A stretch of DNA of 64,000 nt. Origin: JABDQA01 sp963824415 (GTDB taxonomy: Bacteria; Desulfobacterota; Desulfobulbia; Desulfobulbales; Desulfocapsaceae). Location: positions 62,001 to 126,000 of the forward strand of contig CAWGPM010000015.1 of assembly GCA_963824415.1 (NCBI GenBank), in the 5' to 3' direction. Under the pieces are notes generated by a model. It did not search any database. It had not been told where the DNA came from and saw nothing but the letters and a program-made list of their open reading frames with translations. Below are positions 44,696 to 52,705 of the stretch, in pieces (positions within the stretch are counted from its first letter, which is position 1; the number at the start of each line of letters is the position of its first letter). Both the position numbers and the translations under genes were made by a program.

Positions 44696-45645
44696 TTTAT
44701 TTTTTCTATAATCAGGCGCCCCGGCCTTCCCCTTTTTGCTGCAGCAAGCAAGGCTGCAGCTTCGCAGACGCCGTAGATTCCTATATTTTTATGTACCATT
44801 TCAGATCGTGAAGGTACTTGAGGTATCTCGAGCTCTTCTTTTGAAAAAAAACGGATCGGTAATTTATGTCTGCGGCCGATTTCAAGCAGTCCGGCTTCAT
44901 CATTTTTGAGATCGATCGAAGCCAACCCGGCAACACTTTTCAGATCGATACCATGGTGCCTCTCCAGTTCCTGAAGCGCCTGCTCGAATTCATCGATGCT
45001 CGCACCCCGTCTGCAGCCCAGCCCTATATAGCGAAGGCGGGGTATCAAACGAAGCTGTTCTGGGCCTGCCTTGAGCAACAGGGATATGACTATATCAGCA
45101 TCGCGCTGTTTTGTACAAGGCACAATATCTTCGGGTAAGTTTTCGATATAGTCTACATCCTGAAAGACGCCCAAAGAACCCGAATCGATCAACCGGGCCG
45201 ACAGTTTCGAAAGTAGCCCCGGATTATCGATGCTGAGATTCTGCTCGATGCACCACAAGTCGAGCGGAGTATGACCTGAAACATCTGAACCTGTTGTGAT
45301 GACCGCAGTTCCGCCGCAGATACGGGCAACCACAGCGGTTAGCTCATTGCCCCCGCCGATATGACCGGAAAGCAAGCTGATTGCGTGCGTGCCCGCCTCA
45401 TCAACCACGATCACGCAGGGATCATCATATTTGCTTCGGCAGAGGCTGCTCAGACAACGCACCACGATTCCGGCGGCCATTACGCAGATGATCGCATCGG
45501 CATGGAGCCAGGCAGTTTCAAGTGCTTTTCTGAACCCGTGGTGATAACGCTGGAGGCTCGCTCCTTCCAGTCCCTGAGCAATTTTCTCTGCGGTGCGCCA
45601 GCCATTGTCAGTTGCGGCAAGCAGCGTAATGGTTTGGCCTTTCAT
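44653..45645 (-). CDS. cbiG: Cobalt-precorrin-5A hydrolase
   Basis: 330 residues from ATG 45645 (AAAGGAG five bases upstream). CbiG opens the lactone and releases acetaldehyde from cobalt-precorrin-5A, a step specific to the anaerobic route. It has MAAGIVVRCLSSLCRSK, LLSGHIGGGNELTAVVA and, in the C-terminal domain, YIGLGCRRGASIDEFEQAL. The C terminus shares bases with cbiH. It is the first gene of the operon; the 286-base gap upstream has a small GCCCC/GGGCT hairpin but no cobalamin riboswitch was recognised. Confidence 0.93.
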   Translation of the reverse strand: MKGQTITLLAATDNGWRTAEKIAQGLEGASLQRYHHGFRKALETAWLHADAIICVMAAGIVVRCLSSLCRSKYDDPCVIVVDEAGTHAISLLSGHIGGGNELTAVVARICGGTAVITTGSDVSGHTPLDLWCIEQNLSIDNPGLLSKLSARLIDSGSLGVFQDVDYIENLPEDIVPCTKQRDADIVISLLLKAGPEQLRLIPRLRYIGLGCRRGASIDEFEQALQELERHHGIDLKSVAGLASIDLKNDEAGLLEIGRRHKLPIRFFSKEELEIPQVPSRSEMVHKNIGIYGVCEAAALLAAAKRGRPGRLIIEKIKWERITAAVAQAPF

Positions 45646-45790
45646 GGACTCCTTTACCAGGGCAAGGCGCCCCAAAATGGGCTTAGCAAAATAGCTTTAT
45701 CGTGCAATTACAGCACTAACCGGATACACGATTTAGCATAGATTGACTTCTTTTACCTGAATTAATAAACACCCCATTTATTTGAATGCG

Positions 45791-45931
45791 TCAAGAAAAC
45801 GAAGAGCCACCAGGACAACAGTGGCAGTTGATGCAGCACAGCCGATGTTCTTCGAGCGTGAGCGCGCAGCACAAAACACAGCCAGAAAGAGGTCTCAGGT
45901 GTTCATGCCGCGCTGGTGCCGGCAGGTGACC
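45791..45931 (-). other. Cys-rich open stretch behind the YcaO gene (possible small peptide)
   Basis: Directly after the YcaO TAA and in its frame, 46 codons stay open to TGA. The last 29 residues hold eight Cys in the groups CVLCC and LCCINCHCCPGGSSFS, followed by Gly and Ser. That composition is like the core of azole-forming peptides, which YcaO enzymes act on, or like a metal-binding tail. No ATG and no ribosome site is present; a TTG at 45874 could start a 27-residue form. The other two frames are open as well here, so coding is unproved. Confidence 0.3.
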
Positions 45932-47689
45932 TTACCGCTGATCTCTCACAGAACTCAATTGATCGAGCTGAGCTCTGGCGAAATCCAGCGACGGGTCAAG
46001 GGTAAGGGCCAGGGTGAAAAAACGGATCGCCTCATCACTGTTGCCGAGCCGGTTATGATTGACGCCCAGGTTGGCATAGTCCATCGCAGAAGCGGGATTG
46101 AGATGCACCGCCCGTTCAAAATGGGTAATCGCCGTTTTGTAATCCTCTTTTTTAAAAAAGCAGAAACCGAGCAGGTTGTAAAGGTCTGGCCGCTCATCAT
46201 CTTCGATGCAGCCCTGCTGCAAGACCTCGATCGCTTCGTCATAGCGCTCCAGATCCTTGAGGCTGTTGCCTTTATATGAATAGATATAGGGCAGGTCCTC
46301 TTTCTCCGGATCCTGAGCCAGGGCTTTGTCGAACTGGGTGATGGCACGCTGCGGGTCCCCATGGCTAAACAGGGTCTTACCCCGATAAAAGGACAGATAA
46401 TAACGCTCGGGCAGCAGTGCTTCCATTTCACTCAACTTTGCCTCGAACAGCCACGGATCATCCACCAGTTCCTCCAGCAGTTTGGCAGTGAACAGGCCCG
46501 CGTCATGCCGAACGGAGCGTTCCCGGAAATGGGCACCGGGCACAATGGTGTAGAGTGCCGGGATATCGAGCAGCGGATGGGTGACATCGATCATCAGTAT
46601 CTCCATGTCGATCCGTTTCAACGCTTCGATACAGTTGCCGATCTCTACTTTCATATTATTATCCGAGATATCATTCATCTCCTTTAGACTTATCTTTGAG
46701 GCTGTTTCGGTGAGATACCGAACCTCGTCCATGCTCAGCGGTTTTGGCAGTCCTGAGGCAACATAGTTGGAGCCGCTGTTGAAATCTCCGGCCAGCTGCG
46801 CCACTTCGGTAACGGCCCGGATAATCGCCTTCTCTGGACCAGGAGTTGTGCCGGCGGTAAAGACGATTTCACTGAGCTCGGGAAAGGTCGAGCGGTCGAT
46901 CGCCAGTGCACCGACGCTGCACAACCCGGTGTCGAGGCTGAAATCGTTGAGATAGAGCTCGATATTATGGGTGTTGAATTTTTCGATCAATTCGCGGGCC
47001 ACCGGATCCTCGATGCTCTGTTGATCGATGGCCGGCGTCGTCAATTTATGCTGGTTGATCAGCGAACAGACATGTCTTTCAACGATTTCACTGATGCCTT
47101 GCAGAGCAGCCTCCTCGATGGTATTGCCAGCCGAGGGTCCGTTGAATTCATTGATTGCATAGAACCAGGAAAACGGCACCAGCACCTGTTCATCACGGCT
47201 GATATTGGTCGCCCAGGTCCACCGTAGCGGAATGTCCTCGAGCAGGCTCTCGAGCTGGGCAGGGTGCAAGTTTTCGTCTGCCACCGACTTGAGCAGCACG
47301 GAACTGTCAAGCAGCGGGTAGCCCTCTGCTGCTAGACTCTGGTAATCACCCCTGATGAAATTCTCTTCGTTTGCCTTGAACGAAAAAAAAGAAAAACGCT
47401 CGGCCAACTCCATACAGGCAGAAGCCTTGGACTGCATCGACGAAGCCCCCTTACCCATCTGCTTTTTGGTTCCGGTCAGAGCCTGAGCCTCGTCGGTGCA
47501 GACACTGAAATAGACAGGAATATCGAGGCGGCCGTTATCGATACGCTTGACTTCGCTTAAGATCTTGATATCAAACCCGTCGAGCTTTTCGTAGAAACGA
47601 TCGATGGTCTGTTCAGGGGTCAGTGCTTTGTCCTGATCTCTGGTGAAGGCTTTGGGGCAGTCATTGAAGGTGATATGGCGATTTCTCAT
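45932..47689 (-). CDS. YcaO-domain protein with C-terminal TPR repeats
   Basis: 585 residues from ATG 47689 (AGGGA eight bases upstream). YcaO enzymes use ATP to activate amide backbones, giving azolines, thioamides or amidines; E. coli YcaO helps RimO modify ribosomal protein S12. The ATP-binding motifs are intact: GKGASSMQSKASACMELAER (79-98) and GNTIEEAALQGISEIVERH. The C-terminal 150 residues are three or four TPRs, with GNSLKDLERYDEAIEVLQQG and AITHFERAVHLNPAS. The TPRs probably bind the substrate protein. No TfuA, radical SAM or E1-like partner is beside it, so substrate is unknown. A Cys-rich stretch follows in frame. Confidence 0.85.
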   Translation of the reverse strand: MRNRHITFNDCPKAFTRDQDKALTPEQTIDRFYEKLDGFDIKILSEVKRIDNGRLDIPVYFSVCTDEAQALTGTKKQMGKGASSMQSKASACMELAERFSFFSFKANEENFIRGDYQSLAAEGYPLLDSSVLLKSVADENLHPAQLESLLEDIPLRWTWATNISRDEQVLVPFSWFYAINEFNGPSAGNTIEEAALQGISEIVERHVCSLINQHKLTTPAIDQQSIEDPVARELIEKFNTHNIELYLNDFSLDTGLCSVGALAIDRSTFPELSEIVFTAGTTPGPEKAIIRAVTEVAQLAGDFNSGSNYVASGLPKPLSMDEVRYLTETASKISLKEMNDISDNNMKVEIGNCIEALKRIDMEILMIDVTHPLLDIPALYTIVPGAHFRERSVRHDAGLFTAKLLEELVDDPWLFEAKLSEMEALLPERYYLSFYRGKTLFSHGDPQRAITQFDKALAQDPEKEDLPYIYSYKGNSLKDLERYDEAIEVLQQGCIEDDERPDLYNLLGFCFFKKEDYKTAITHFERAVHLNPASAMDYANLGVNHNRLGNSDEAIRFFTLALTLDPSLDFARAQLDQLSSVRDQR

Positions 47690-47805
47690 GAAAAAAATCC
47701 CTGGATATCGGGTTGGCTGTGAGGGCGGAAAGTCTGTTGCGGACAAACTCAATGTAATGATGATTGAAGTTTAGACAACCGGATCAGAACAAGGCGATAT
47801 TAAAT

Positions 47806-48279
47806 TCAAGCCAGCTTGAATTGAGCCCGGAGCTGGTCTATTTCGCGTTGCCATCGGCTGGCGCTGCTCGTAAGTAAGATCGAGCGCGAGGTATCATCGA
47901 GATGAGATAGACGAACCTGCAGGTAGTCGGCATCAATGAGATCAGAACCTTTTTCGAACCACTCGACAAGGACGATACCCTGCAGATAAAAATATTCATG
48001 CAGGCCGAGATTAACAATCTCATCGCTCCCACCGAGCCGGTAGAAGTCCATATGGTAGATGGGAACCCGGCCCTGATATTCATGCATGATCGCAAAGGTC
48101 GGGCTGCTCACGTATTCATGCTCATCGACCCCTGCTCCGGTGCAGATGGCCTGGGCCAGGGTCGTCTTCCCGGTTCCCAGTTCGCCGCTGAGACAGATGA
48201 TATCGCCGGGCCTGCAGATCGACCCGAGGGCAAACCCAAATCGACGGGTCATCGCCACTTCTGTTGAAATCAGCTCCAT
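47806..48279 (-). CDS. tsaE: tRNA threonylcarbamoyladenosine biosynthesis ATPase TsaE
   Basis: 157 residues. TsaE is the ATPase that drives turnover of the TsaB-TsaD complex making t6A37 in tRNA. The P-loop is SGELGTGKTTLAQAI; VSSPTFAIMHEY and IYHMDFYRLGG, and the VEWFEKG near the end, are diagnostic. It stands about 115 bases before the YcaO gene on the same strand. Normal length. Confidence 0.94.
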   Translation of the reverse strand: MELISTEVAMTRRFGFALGSICRPGDIICLSGELGTGKTTLAQAICTGAGVDEHEYVSSPTFAIMHEYQGRVPIYHMDFYRLGGSDEIVNLGLHEYFYLQGIVLVEWFEKGSDLIDADYLQVRLSHLDDTSRSILLTSSASRWQREIDQLRAQFKLA

Positions 48280-48362
48280 GAATGAGTGTGTGCAGGTTCA
48301 GTTGTTATCCCGGTTAGCTAAAAAATCTGAATTTCAAGATAGTCCCGGGCTTGGTCAGAAAA

Positions 48363-48402
48363 CGAAAAAAAACCCCAAGACGCCTGAACGTCTCGGGGTT
48401 GT
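48363..48402 (-). terminator. Intrinsic terminator of the cold-shock gene
   Basis: On the minus strand, AACCCCGAGACG - six bases - CGTCTTGGGGTT is a 12-bp stem with one G-U pair, followed by a T run of eight (plus-strand A's 48365-48372). It begins about 20 bases after the csp stop codon. Confidence 0.9.
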
Positions 48403-48422
48403 CGAATAAGTGTACTCCGGTC

Positions 48423-48638
48423 TCAGCCGACCTTCACCACATTCTCGGCCTGGAGTCCTTTGTCTGTTTGTGCAACAGAGAACTCGACAGGCTCCCCTTC
48501 TTCCAAGGTGCGAAACCCCTCACCCTGGATGGCGCTGAAATGAACGAACACATCGGCTTCTCCATCCGGCCTTTCCAGAAACCCGTAACCTTTGCTTGCA
48601 TTAAACCATTTCACCTTTCCTTGCACACGTTCCGACAT
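48423..48638 (-). CDS. Cold-shock domain protein (CspA family)
   Basis: 71 residues. A one-domain nucleic-acid-binding beta barrel that melts RNA structures. The two RNA-binding motifs are KGYGFLERP (RNP1, usual KGFGFI) and DVFVHFSAI (RNP2), preceded by GKVKWFNAS. The end reads QTDKGLQAENVVKVG. A strong GGGAGGAG lies before ATG 48638. A leader of about 100 bases with several hairpins, a clear promoter and a strong terminator make it a single-gene unit. Confidence 0.96.
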   Translation of the reverse strand: MSERVQGKVKWFNASKGYGFLERPDGEADVFVHFSAIQGEGFRTLEEGEPVEFSVAQTDKGLQAENVVKVG

Positions 48639-48747
48639 ACTGATCTCCTCCCGGCAATGTGACGGGGTTGGTTCCCGTCAGGTCAAACACAGGGCTGCAG
48701 CCCCTTGAAATTACTGATACTCATAACAATTGGGAGTATCTAATCGC

Positions 48748-48776
48748 ACTGTATCAGCCGGCTATAAGAGCGTCAA
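48748..48776 (-). promoter_or_regulatory. Promoter and structured leader of the cold-shock gene
   Basis: On the minus strand TTGACG (48771-48776), 17 bases, TACAGT (48748-48753). The leader would start near 48741 and run 100 bases to the ATG. It contains GATACTC/GAGTATC (48716-48740), the palindrome GGGCTGCAGCCC (48692-48703) and GACGGG/CCCGTC (48661-48679). Multi-hairpin leaders of this kind are used as RNA thermosensors in csp mRNAs. Confidence 0.6.
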
Positions 48777-48896
48777 GGAAAAAATAAAAATTTATGGCCT
48801 CAGAACAATGAGTTAGCAACATAGATTAAGAAATTGTCCTAAGTCTGAATAACAATTCTCAGTGGCGCGATGGGTTGCATGAAGTTTGCCAATACC

Positions 48897-50714
48897 TCAC
48901 GGTTTCTGCCACCAGGTAAGCACAAAAGACATGTAATCATAATAGGTTGGGAGTTTTTTGGGCATGTAAAATTTATCGCTGTAAGCGATTCTGTGACCAT
49001 CCAGATACCAGTTGGGCACCAGGTAATAGCCAAACCAGAGGACTCGGTCCAGCGCCCTGCTGGCAGCGGTTAAATCCTCCCGGTTCGTCGCATAAATGAT
49101 CTTGTCGACCAGTTGATCAACAGCCGGGTCTCTGACCCCTGCCAGATTTCTCGAGCCTTTTCTGTCAGCGGCTTCGGAATGCCAGAAATTTCGCTGCTCA
49201 TTGCCGGGAGACAGTGACTGGCCATAGACAAAAACGCACATATCGAAATCAAAGTTATTGATTTTATCAGTATACAAGGCTGGATCGATGGTTCGGTAAG
49301 AGGCTTCGATACCGATTTTTTTCAAGTTATCGGTGAACGCTGCCATGACCCGCTCAAATGTCGGTGAGACAAGTATTATTTCAAAACTGAGTTTCTGGCC
49401 GTCTTGATTGTGCAGCACGCCATCCTTGAGATTCCAGCCCTTTTCCCGGAGGATCTGCAAGGCCGCCTTGAGATTGCTGCGGTTCTGGCCCGAACCATCG
49501 GTGACGGGAGCTTTCAGCTCAGTTGAAAAAACCTCCGGGGCAATATCCGCTCTGAGGGGTTCGAGCAGGCGCAGCTCGGCTTCGCTGGGCAGTCCCTGGG
49601 CGGCGAGATAGGAATTACTGAAATAGGAGTTGGACCTTACATACTGGTTGTAAAAAAGTGTTTTATTAGTCCATTCAAAGTCAAAGGCCAGCCCGATTGC
49701 CTGGCGTACGGCCGGGTCCTTGAATATTTTGCGCCTGGTATTCATCACGAATCCCTGCATGCCGGCGTTGTTAGAGTGAGGGAATTTTGTTTTGATTATC
49801 GACCTCTTACCTGCTTTTCCTTCATCGATATCGCGCACCCACTGTTTGGCGATATTAACCAGCATCAGGTCGAATTCTCCTGCCTTGAAGGCCTCGACGG
49901 CAACAGTCCCATCTTTGTAATATTTAAAAGTGATCCTGTCGAAATTGAACATGTGCTTTCTGACCGGATGATCAACCGCCCAGTAATCAGGGTTGCGTCG
50001 ATAGGTTATTGACCTCCCCTGGGCAAAGGACTCCACCACGTAGGGTCCTGACCCCAGGGGGGCAATCAGATCGCGGGATTCAAAGCCCTGTTTTGCATAG
50101 AACGCTCTTGATAAAACCGGAATCTGCCCGGCGATCAGCGGCAATTCACGGTTTTTCTGCTTGAAATGCATCCTGACCCGCAGATCATCGAGCACTTCGA
50201 CTCGGTCAATATCGGCATAGTAGTATGGGTACAAGGGGTGCACCGCATCACTTTTAAGCATTTCAACGCTGAATTTGACATCATCAGCCCTGACCGGAGA
50301 GCCATCGGCAAATCGAGCCTTTTCATGCAGGGTGAAGGTAACCGAGAGTTCATCCTCAGCCACTTCTATATCTTTGGCCAGCAGTCCATACTGGGAAAAG
50401 GGCTCATCGAGACTTGGTTCGGTCAATTTTTCAAATACCAGCGTTTCCAATCCGTCGGCACTGTTTCCCCTGAGGGTAAAAGGATTCATTTTGTCGTAAC
50501 TGCCGATGGCATGCAGCACCAGTTCCCCGCCCTTGACCGCCTCAGCAGAAACGTAATCAAAGGCCTTGAAGTCAGCCGGATACTTGAGCCTGCCGTCGAT
50601 AGCAAGCCCATGCACGGCCAGGCATGGGGTGACTGCTCCAGCAAACAGCAGGATAGTCAGCAGCGCTGTTGACAGGTGATTGATCAATCTATGACTTATT
50701 GCCTTGGTCCGCAT
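48897..50714 (-). CDS. Peptide ABC transporter substrate-binding protein, YejA-like
   Basis: 605 residues from ATG 50714 (AGAGGAG seven bases upstream). A signal peptide (ALLTILLFAGAVTPCLA) precedes an SBP family 5 fold. HGLAIDGRLKYPADFKAFDYV is the start typical of YejA-type proteins, which bind microcin-C-like and other peptides. DPAVRQAIGLAFDFEWTNK and YYLVPNWYLDGHRIAYSDKF are also YejA-like. No permease or ATPase gene is next to it, so partner genes must be elsewhere or it works alone. It sits between the dnaJ terminator and the csp promoter region. Confidence 0.85.
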   Translation of the reverse strand: MRTKAISHRLINHLSTALLTILLFAGAVTPCLAVHGLAIDGRLKYPADFKAFDYVSAEAVKGGELVLHAIGSYDKMNPFTLRGNSADGLETLVFEKLTEPSLDEPFSQYGLLAKDIEVAEDELSVTFTLHEKARFADGSPVRADDVKFSVEMLKSDAVHPLYPYYYADIDRVEVLDDLRVRMHFKQKNRELPLIAGQIPVLSRAFYAKQGFESRDLIAPLGSGPYVVESFAQGRSITYRRNPDYWAVDHPVRKHMFNFDRITFKYYKDGTVAVEAFKAGEFDLMLVNIAKQWVRDIDEGKAGKRSIIKTKFPHSNNAGMQGFVMNTRRKIFKDPAVRQAIGLAFDFEWTNKTLFYNQYVRSNSYFSNSYLAAQGLPSEAELRLLEPLRADIAPEVFSTELKAPVTDGSGQNRSNLKAALQILREKGWNLKDGVLHNQDGQKLSFEIILVSPTFERVMAAFTDNLKKIGIEASYRTIDPALYTDKINNFDFDMCVFVYGQSLSPGNEQRNFWHSEAADRKGSRNLAGVRDPAVDQLVDKIIYATNREDLTAASRALDRVLWFGYYLVPNWYLDGHRIAYSDKFYMPKKLPTYYDYMSFVLTWWQKP

Positions 50715-50795
50715 TGGTGTCTCCTCTTTCCACTCTGAAGGCAGGCCCTGCAGCCCGATATACAAGCAAATCTTATGGATTTTGGGGCTCAGCTA

Positions 50796-50828
50796 CAAAA
50801 AAAGGGGTGCCCATAACAGACACCCCTC
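50796..50828 (-). terminator. Intrinsic terminator of the DnaJ-like gene
   Basis: On the minus strand AGGGGTG - 11 bases - CACCCCT then a run of seven or eight T's (plus-strand A's 50797-50803). It begins 25 bases after the stop at 50853 and separates the DnaJ gene from the YejA-like gene. Confidence 0.88.
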
Positions 50829-50852
50829 TTACAATCTTTATTGAAAAAGGGT

Positions 50853-51821
50853 CTAAAGTCCAGCCTCTTTCAAGGATTCAATCAGCGCTTTCTGTTCATC
50901 GGATAATTGTTTGGGAACTTCCACGTGAATTTTCACGAACAAATCACCACGCTCACCAATCGGCCCGCTCGGCAAGCCCTGACCTTTTATCCTGAGCCGT
51001 GAATCACCGTTGGTGCCGGACGGCACATTGACCATGAATTTTTTACCATCCAGCGACTCCACTTCGACTTTTGCACCGAGACAGGCGTCACTGAAGGAAA
51101 TCTTTTTGGAATAGATCAGATCGTCTCCACTGCGCTCAAAAAGACGATGGGGTTCGAGTTGAACTTTCAGATAGAGGTCGCCTGCAATCCCTCCGGACGG
51201 TGCCTGGGCGCCTTTGCCTTTGAGGCGCAGTTTCTTTCCTGCTTCGATGCCTTTGGGAATTTTAACCGAAACGTTTTCCGACTTACCGTTGGTCCGCAGC
51301 GTTATCTGCTTATCAGCACCATTGAACACCTCTTCGAGGCTGACCGAAAGCTGATAGGTCAGGTCCTGACCTTTAACTGGCTGTGCACATCCTCCGCCGC
51401 AGCCCCCCTGTCCAGCAGGGTTCTGACCGAAGAACGGGTTAAATCCCCGATGCGCCGAGCCGCCCCCCATGCCCCCCATACCACCCATGCCTCCGGACTG
51501 GCCTCTGAAACCGGTCGAGGAAAAGCTGCCGGTGCCAAAACCGAATTGCCGGAGGATTTCGTTTATATCGAAACCTTTGAAAATGTCTTCCTGGGAGTAG
51601 CGCTGATGGAAACCGTTCGCACCATAGGTGTCGTACTGCCTGCGTTTCTCGGGGTCGGACAGTACCGCATAGGCCTCGCTGATCTCTTTGAATCTGGCCT
51701 CATATTCCTTGTTGCCGTTGTTCTTGTCGGGGTGATATTTGAGCGCAAGTTTGCGATACGCTTTTTTTATTTCATCGCTGCCCGCCTTTTTCGAGACACC
51801 GAGAGTTTCGTAGTAGTCCAT
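50853..51821 (-). CDS. DnaJ-family co-chaperone without zinc fingers (CbpA/DnaJB type)
   Basis: 322 residues. It stimulates Hsp70 (DnaK) and presents unfolded clients. The J domain starts DYYETLGVSKKAGSDEIKKA and has the HPD loop (LKYHPDKN). A G/F-rich region holds a tandem GGM repeat (GGMGGMGGMGGG) and a small Cys cluster, QGGCGGGCAQP, rather than the four CxxCxGxG repeats of true DnaJ. The two C-terminal client domains follow, with GDLYLKVQLEPHRLFERSGDDL. A sigma-32-like promoter lies upstream. No dnaK or grpE is adjacent. Confidence 0.92.
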   Translation of the reverse strand: MDYYETLGVSKKAGSDEIKKAYRKLALKYHPDKNNGNKEYEARFKEISEAYAVLSDPEKRRQYDTYGANGFHQRYSQEDIFKGFDINEILRQFGFGTGSFSSTGFRGQSGGMGGMGGMGGGSAHRGFNPFFGQNPAGQGGCGGGCAQPVKGQDLTYQLSVSLEEVFNGADKQITLRTNGKSENVSVKIPKGIEAGKKLRLKGKGAQAPSGGIAGDLYLKVQLEPHRLFERSGDDLIYSKKISFSDACLGAKVEVESLDGKKFMVNVPSGTNGDSRLRIKGQGLPSGPIGERGDLFVKIHVEVPKQLSDEQKALIESLKEAGL

Positions 51822-51889
51822 ACCGCTGATACGCTAATGCCTGAAATGTTGATCTCGCCACTGCTGTGGGTACCCATTTATATGGCACC

Positions 51890-51919
51890 ACAATAGGGAC
51901 GGATCAGGCTCCAGTCAAG
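51890..51919 (-). promoter_or_regulatory. Heat-shock (sigma-32)-like promoter of the DnaJ-like gene
   Basis: On the minus strand CTTGACT (51913-51919), a 14-base spacer and CCCTATTGT (51890-51898), close to the sigma-32 form CTTGAAA-N13-14-CCCCATNT. The same bases could be read as a sigma-70 promoter (TTGACT-N17-TATTGT). It lies about 70 bases before ATG 51821. No CIRCE element is seen. Confidence 0.55.
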
Positions 51920-51978
51920 CGCTTGAATCGAATTCACTGCAATCTGGACCTGCTGGGAATCATGGTTTTCAGAGATTA

Positions 51979-52026
51979 GAAAAAAGGCCCTTTCCAATTC
52001 TCATAAGAGACTGAAAAGAGCCTTTT
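51979..52026 (-). terminator. Intrinsic terminator downstream of ssb
   Basis: On the minus strand AAAAGGCTCTTTTCAG pairs with the segment ending GGAAAGGGCCTTTT, with G-U pairs and one bulge, making a stem near 20 bp with a four-base loop (TTAT), followed by TTTTTT. It is about 100 bases after the ssb stop. Confidence 0.82.
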
Positions 52027-52125
52027 AATGAATACGCCGGTCGCTTCTCAAGGCGGGTGAAAAATTGGTGGCCTGATCTGGGAGTTCAGAGAAAAAGCCT
52101 GTCAGGAAAAAACCTTGGCGTTATC

Positions 52126-52560
52126 TCAGAAGGGGACGTCCTCACCCATGTTCGACTGCCCCGCCGGCGGTTCGGTGGGACCCTGATCCTGGGACCAGCC
52201 GCCGCCCGTATTTTCATACCCCCCGCCTCCACCCTCGCGTCGATCAAGCATTTTCATCTCACGGGCGATGATTTCGGTGGTATAACGATCGTTGCCGCTC
52301 TGATCCTGCCATTTTCTGGTCTGGATTCTGCCTTCTATATAGACCCTGGAGCCTTTGTGCAGGTATTCACCGCAAATCTCAGCCAGCCGTTTCCAGGCCA
52401 CGATGCGGTGCCATTCCGTGGATTCCTGCTGCTGGCCGCTCTGGTCTCGCCAGCGTTCGGTGGTTGCAACATTGAAAGTAGCGACCTGACTGCCGCTCTG
52501 GGTGTATCTTATTTCCGGGTCAGCCCCGAGATTTCCGACTATGATTGCCTTGTTTATCAT
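52126..52560 (-). CDS. ssb: Single-stranded DNA-binding protein
   Basis: 144 residues. An OB-fold protein coating single-stranded DNA in replication and repair. It starts MINKAIIVGNLGADPEIRYT and has ATFNVATTERWRDQSGQ and YIEGRIQTRKWQDQSG. A glycine-rich linker leads to the acidic tip EDVPF, which recruits partner proteins. No rpsF or rpsR flank, so it is a stand-alone copy. The terminator at 51979-52026 closes the unit. Confidence 0.96.
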   Translation of the reverse strand: MINKAIIVGNLGADPEIRYTQSGSQVATFNVATTERWRDQSGQQQESTEWHRIVAWKRLAEICGEYLHKGSRVYIEGRIQTRKWQDQSGNDRYTTEIIAREMKMLDRREGGGGGYENTGGGWSQDQGPTEPPAGQSNMGEDVPF

Positions 52561-52705
52561 CTGCTGTCTCCTGCTGGGTTTATCTTAATCCGGCTGTGCC
52601 TAAAACTATACGATCACACCATTAAGAACAAGCTTCAATTTCCTTATCGCTGCCGGTCTTTGCTGGCCTTTATCATTGTTATACAACGGTGGTTTGACAA
52701 ATTGC

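Noticed and set aside
45646..45931. Cobalamin riboswitch upstream of cbiG
   Set aside because: One GCCACTGT-like stretch occurs on the minus strand, but the rest of the B12-box core (GGUGAAAAUCC, paired arms) could not be found. It looks more like coding-type sequence behind the YcaO gene.
45782..46279. 165-codon plus-strand frame opposite the YcaO gene
   Set aside because: It lies antisense to the YcaO TPR region; its composition reflects codon complement of that gene.
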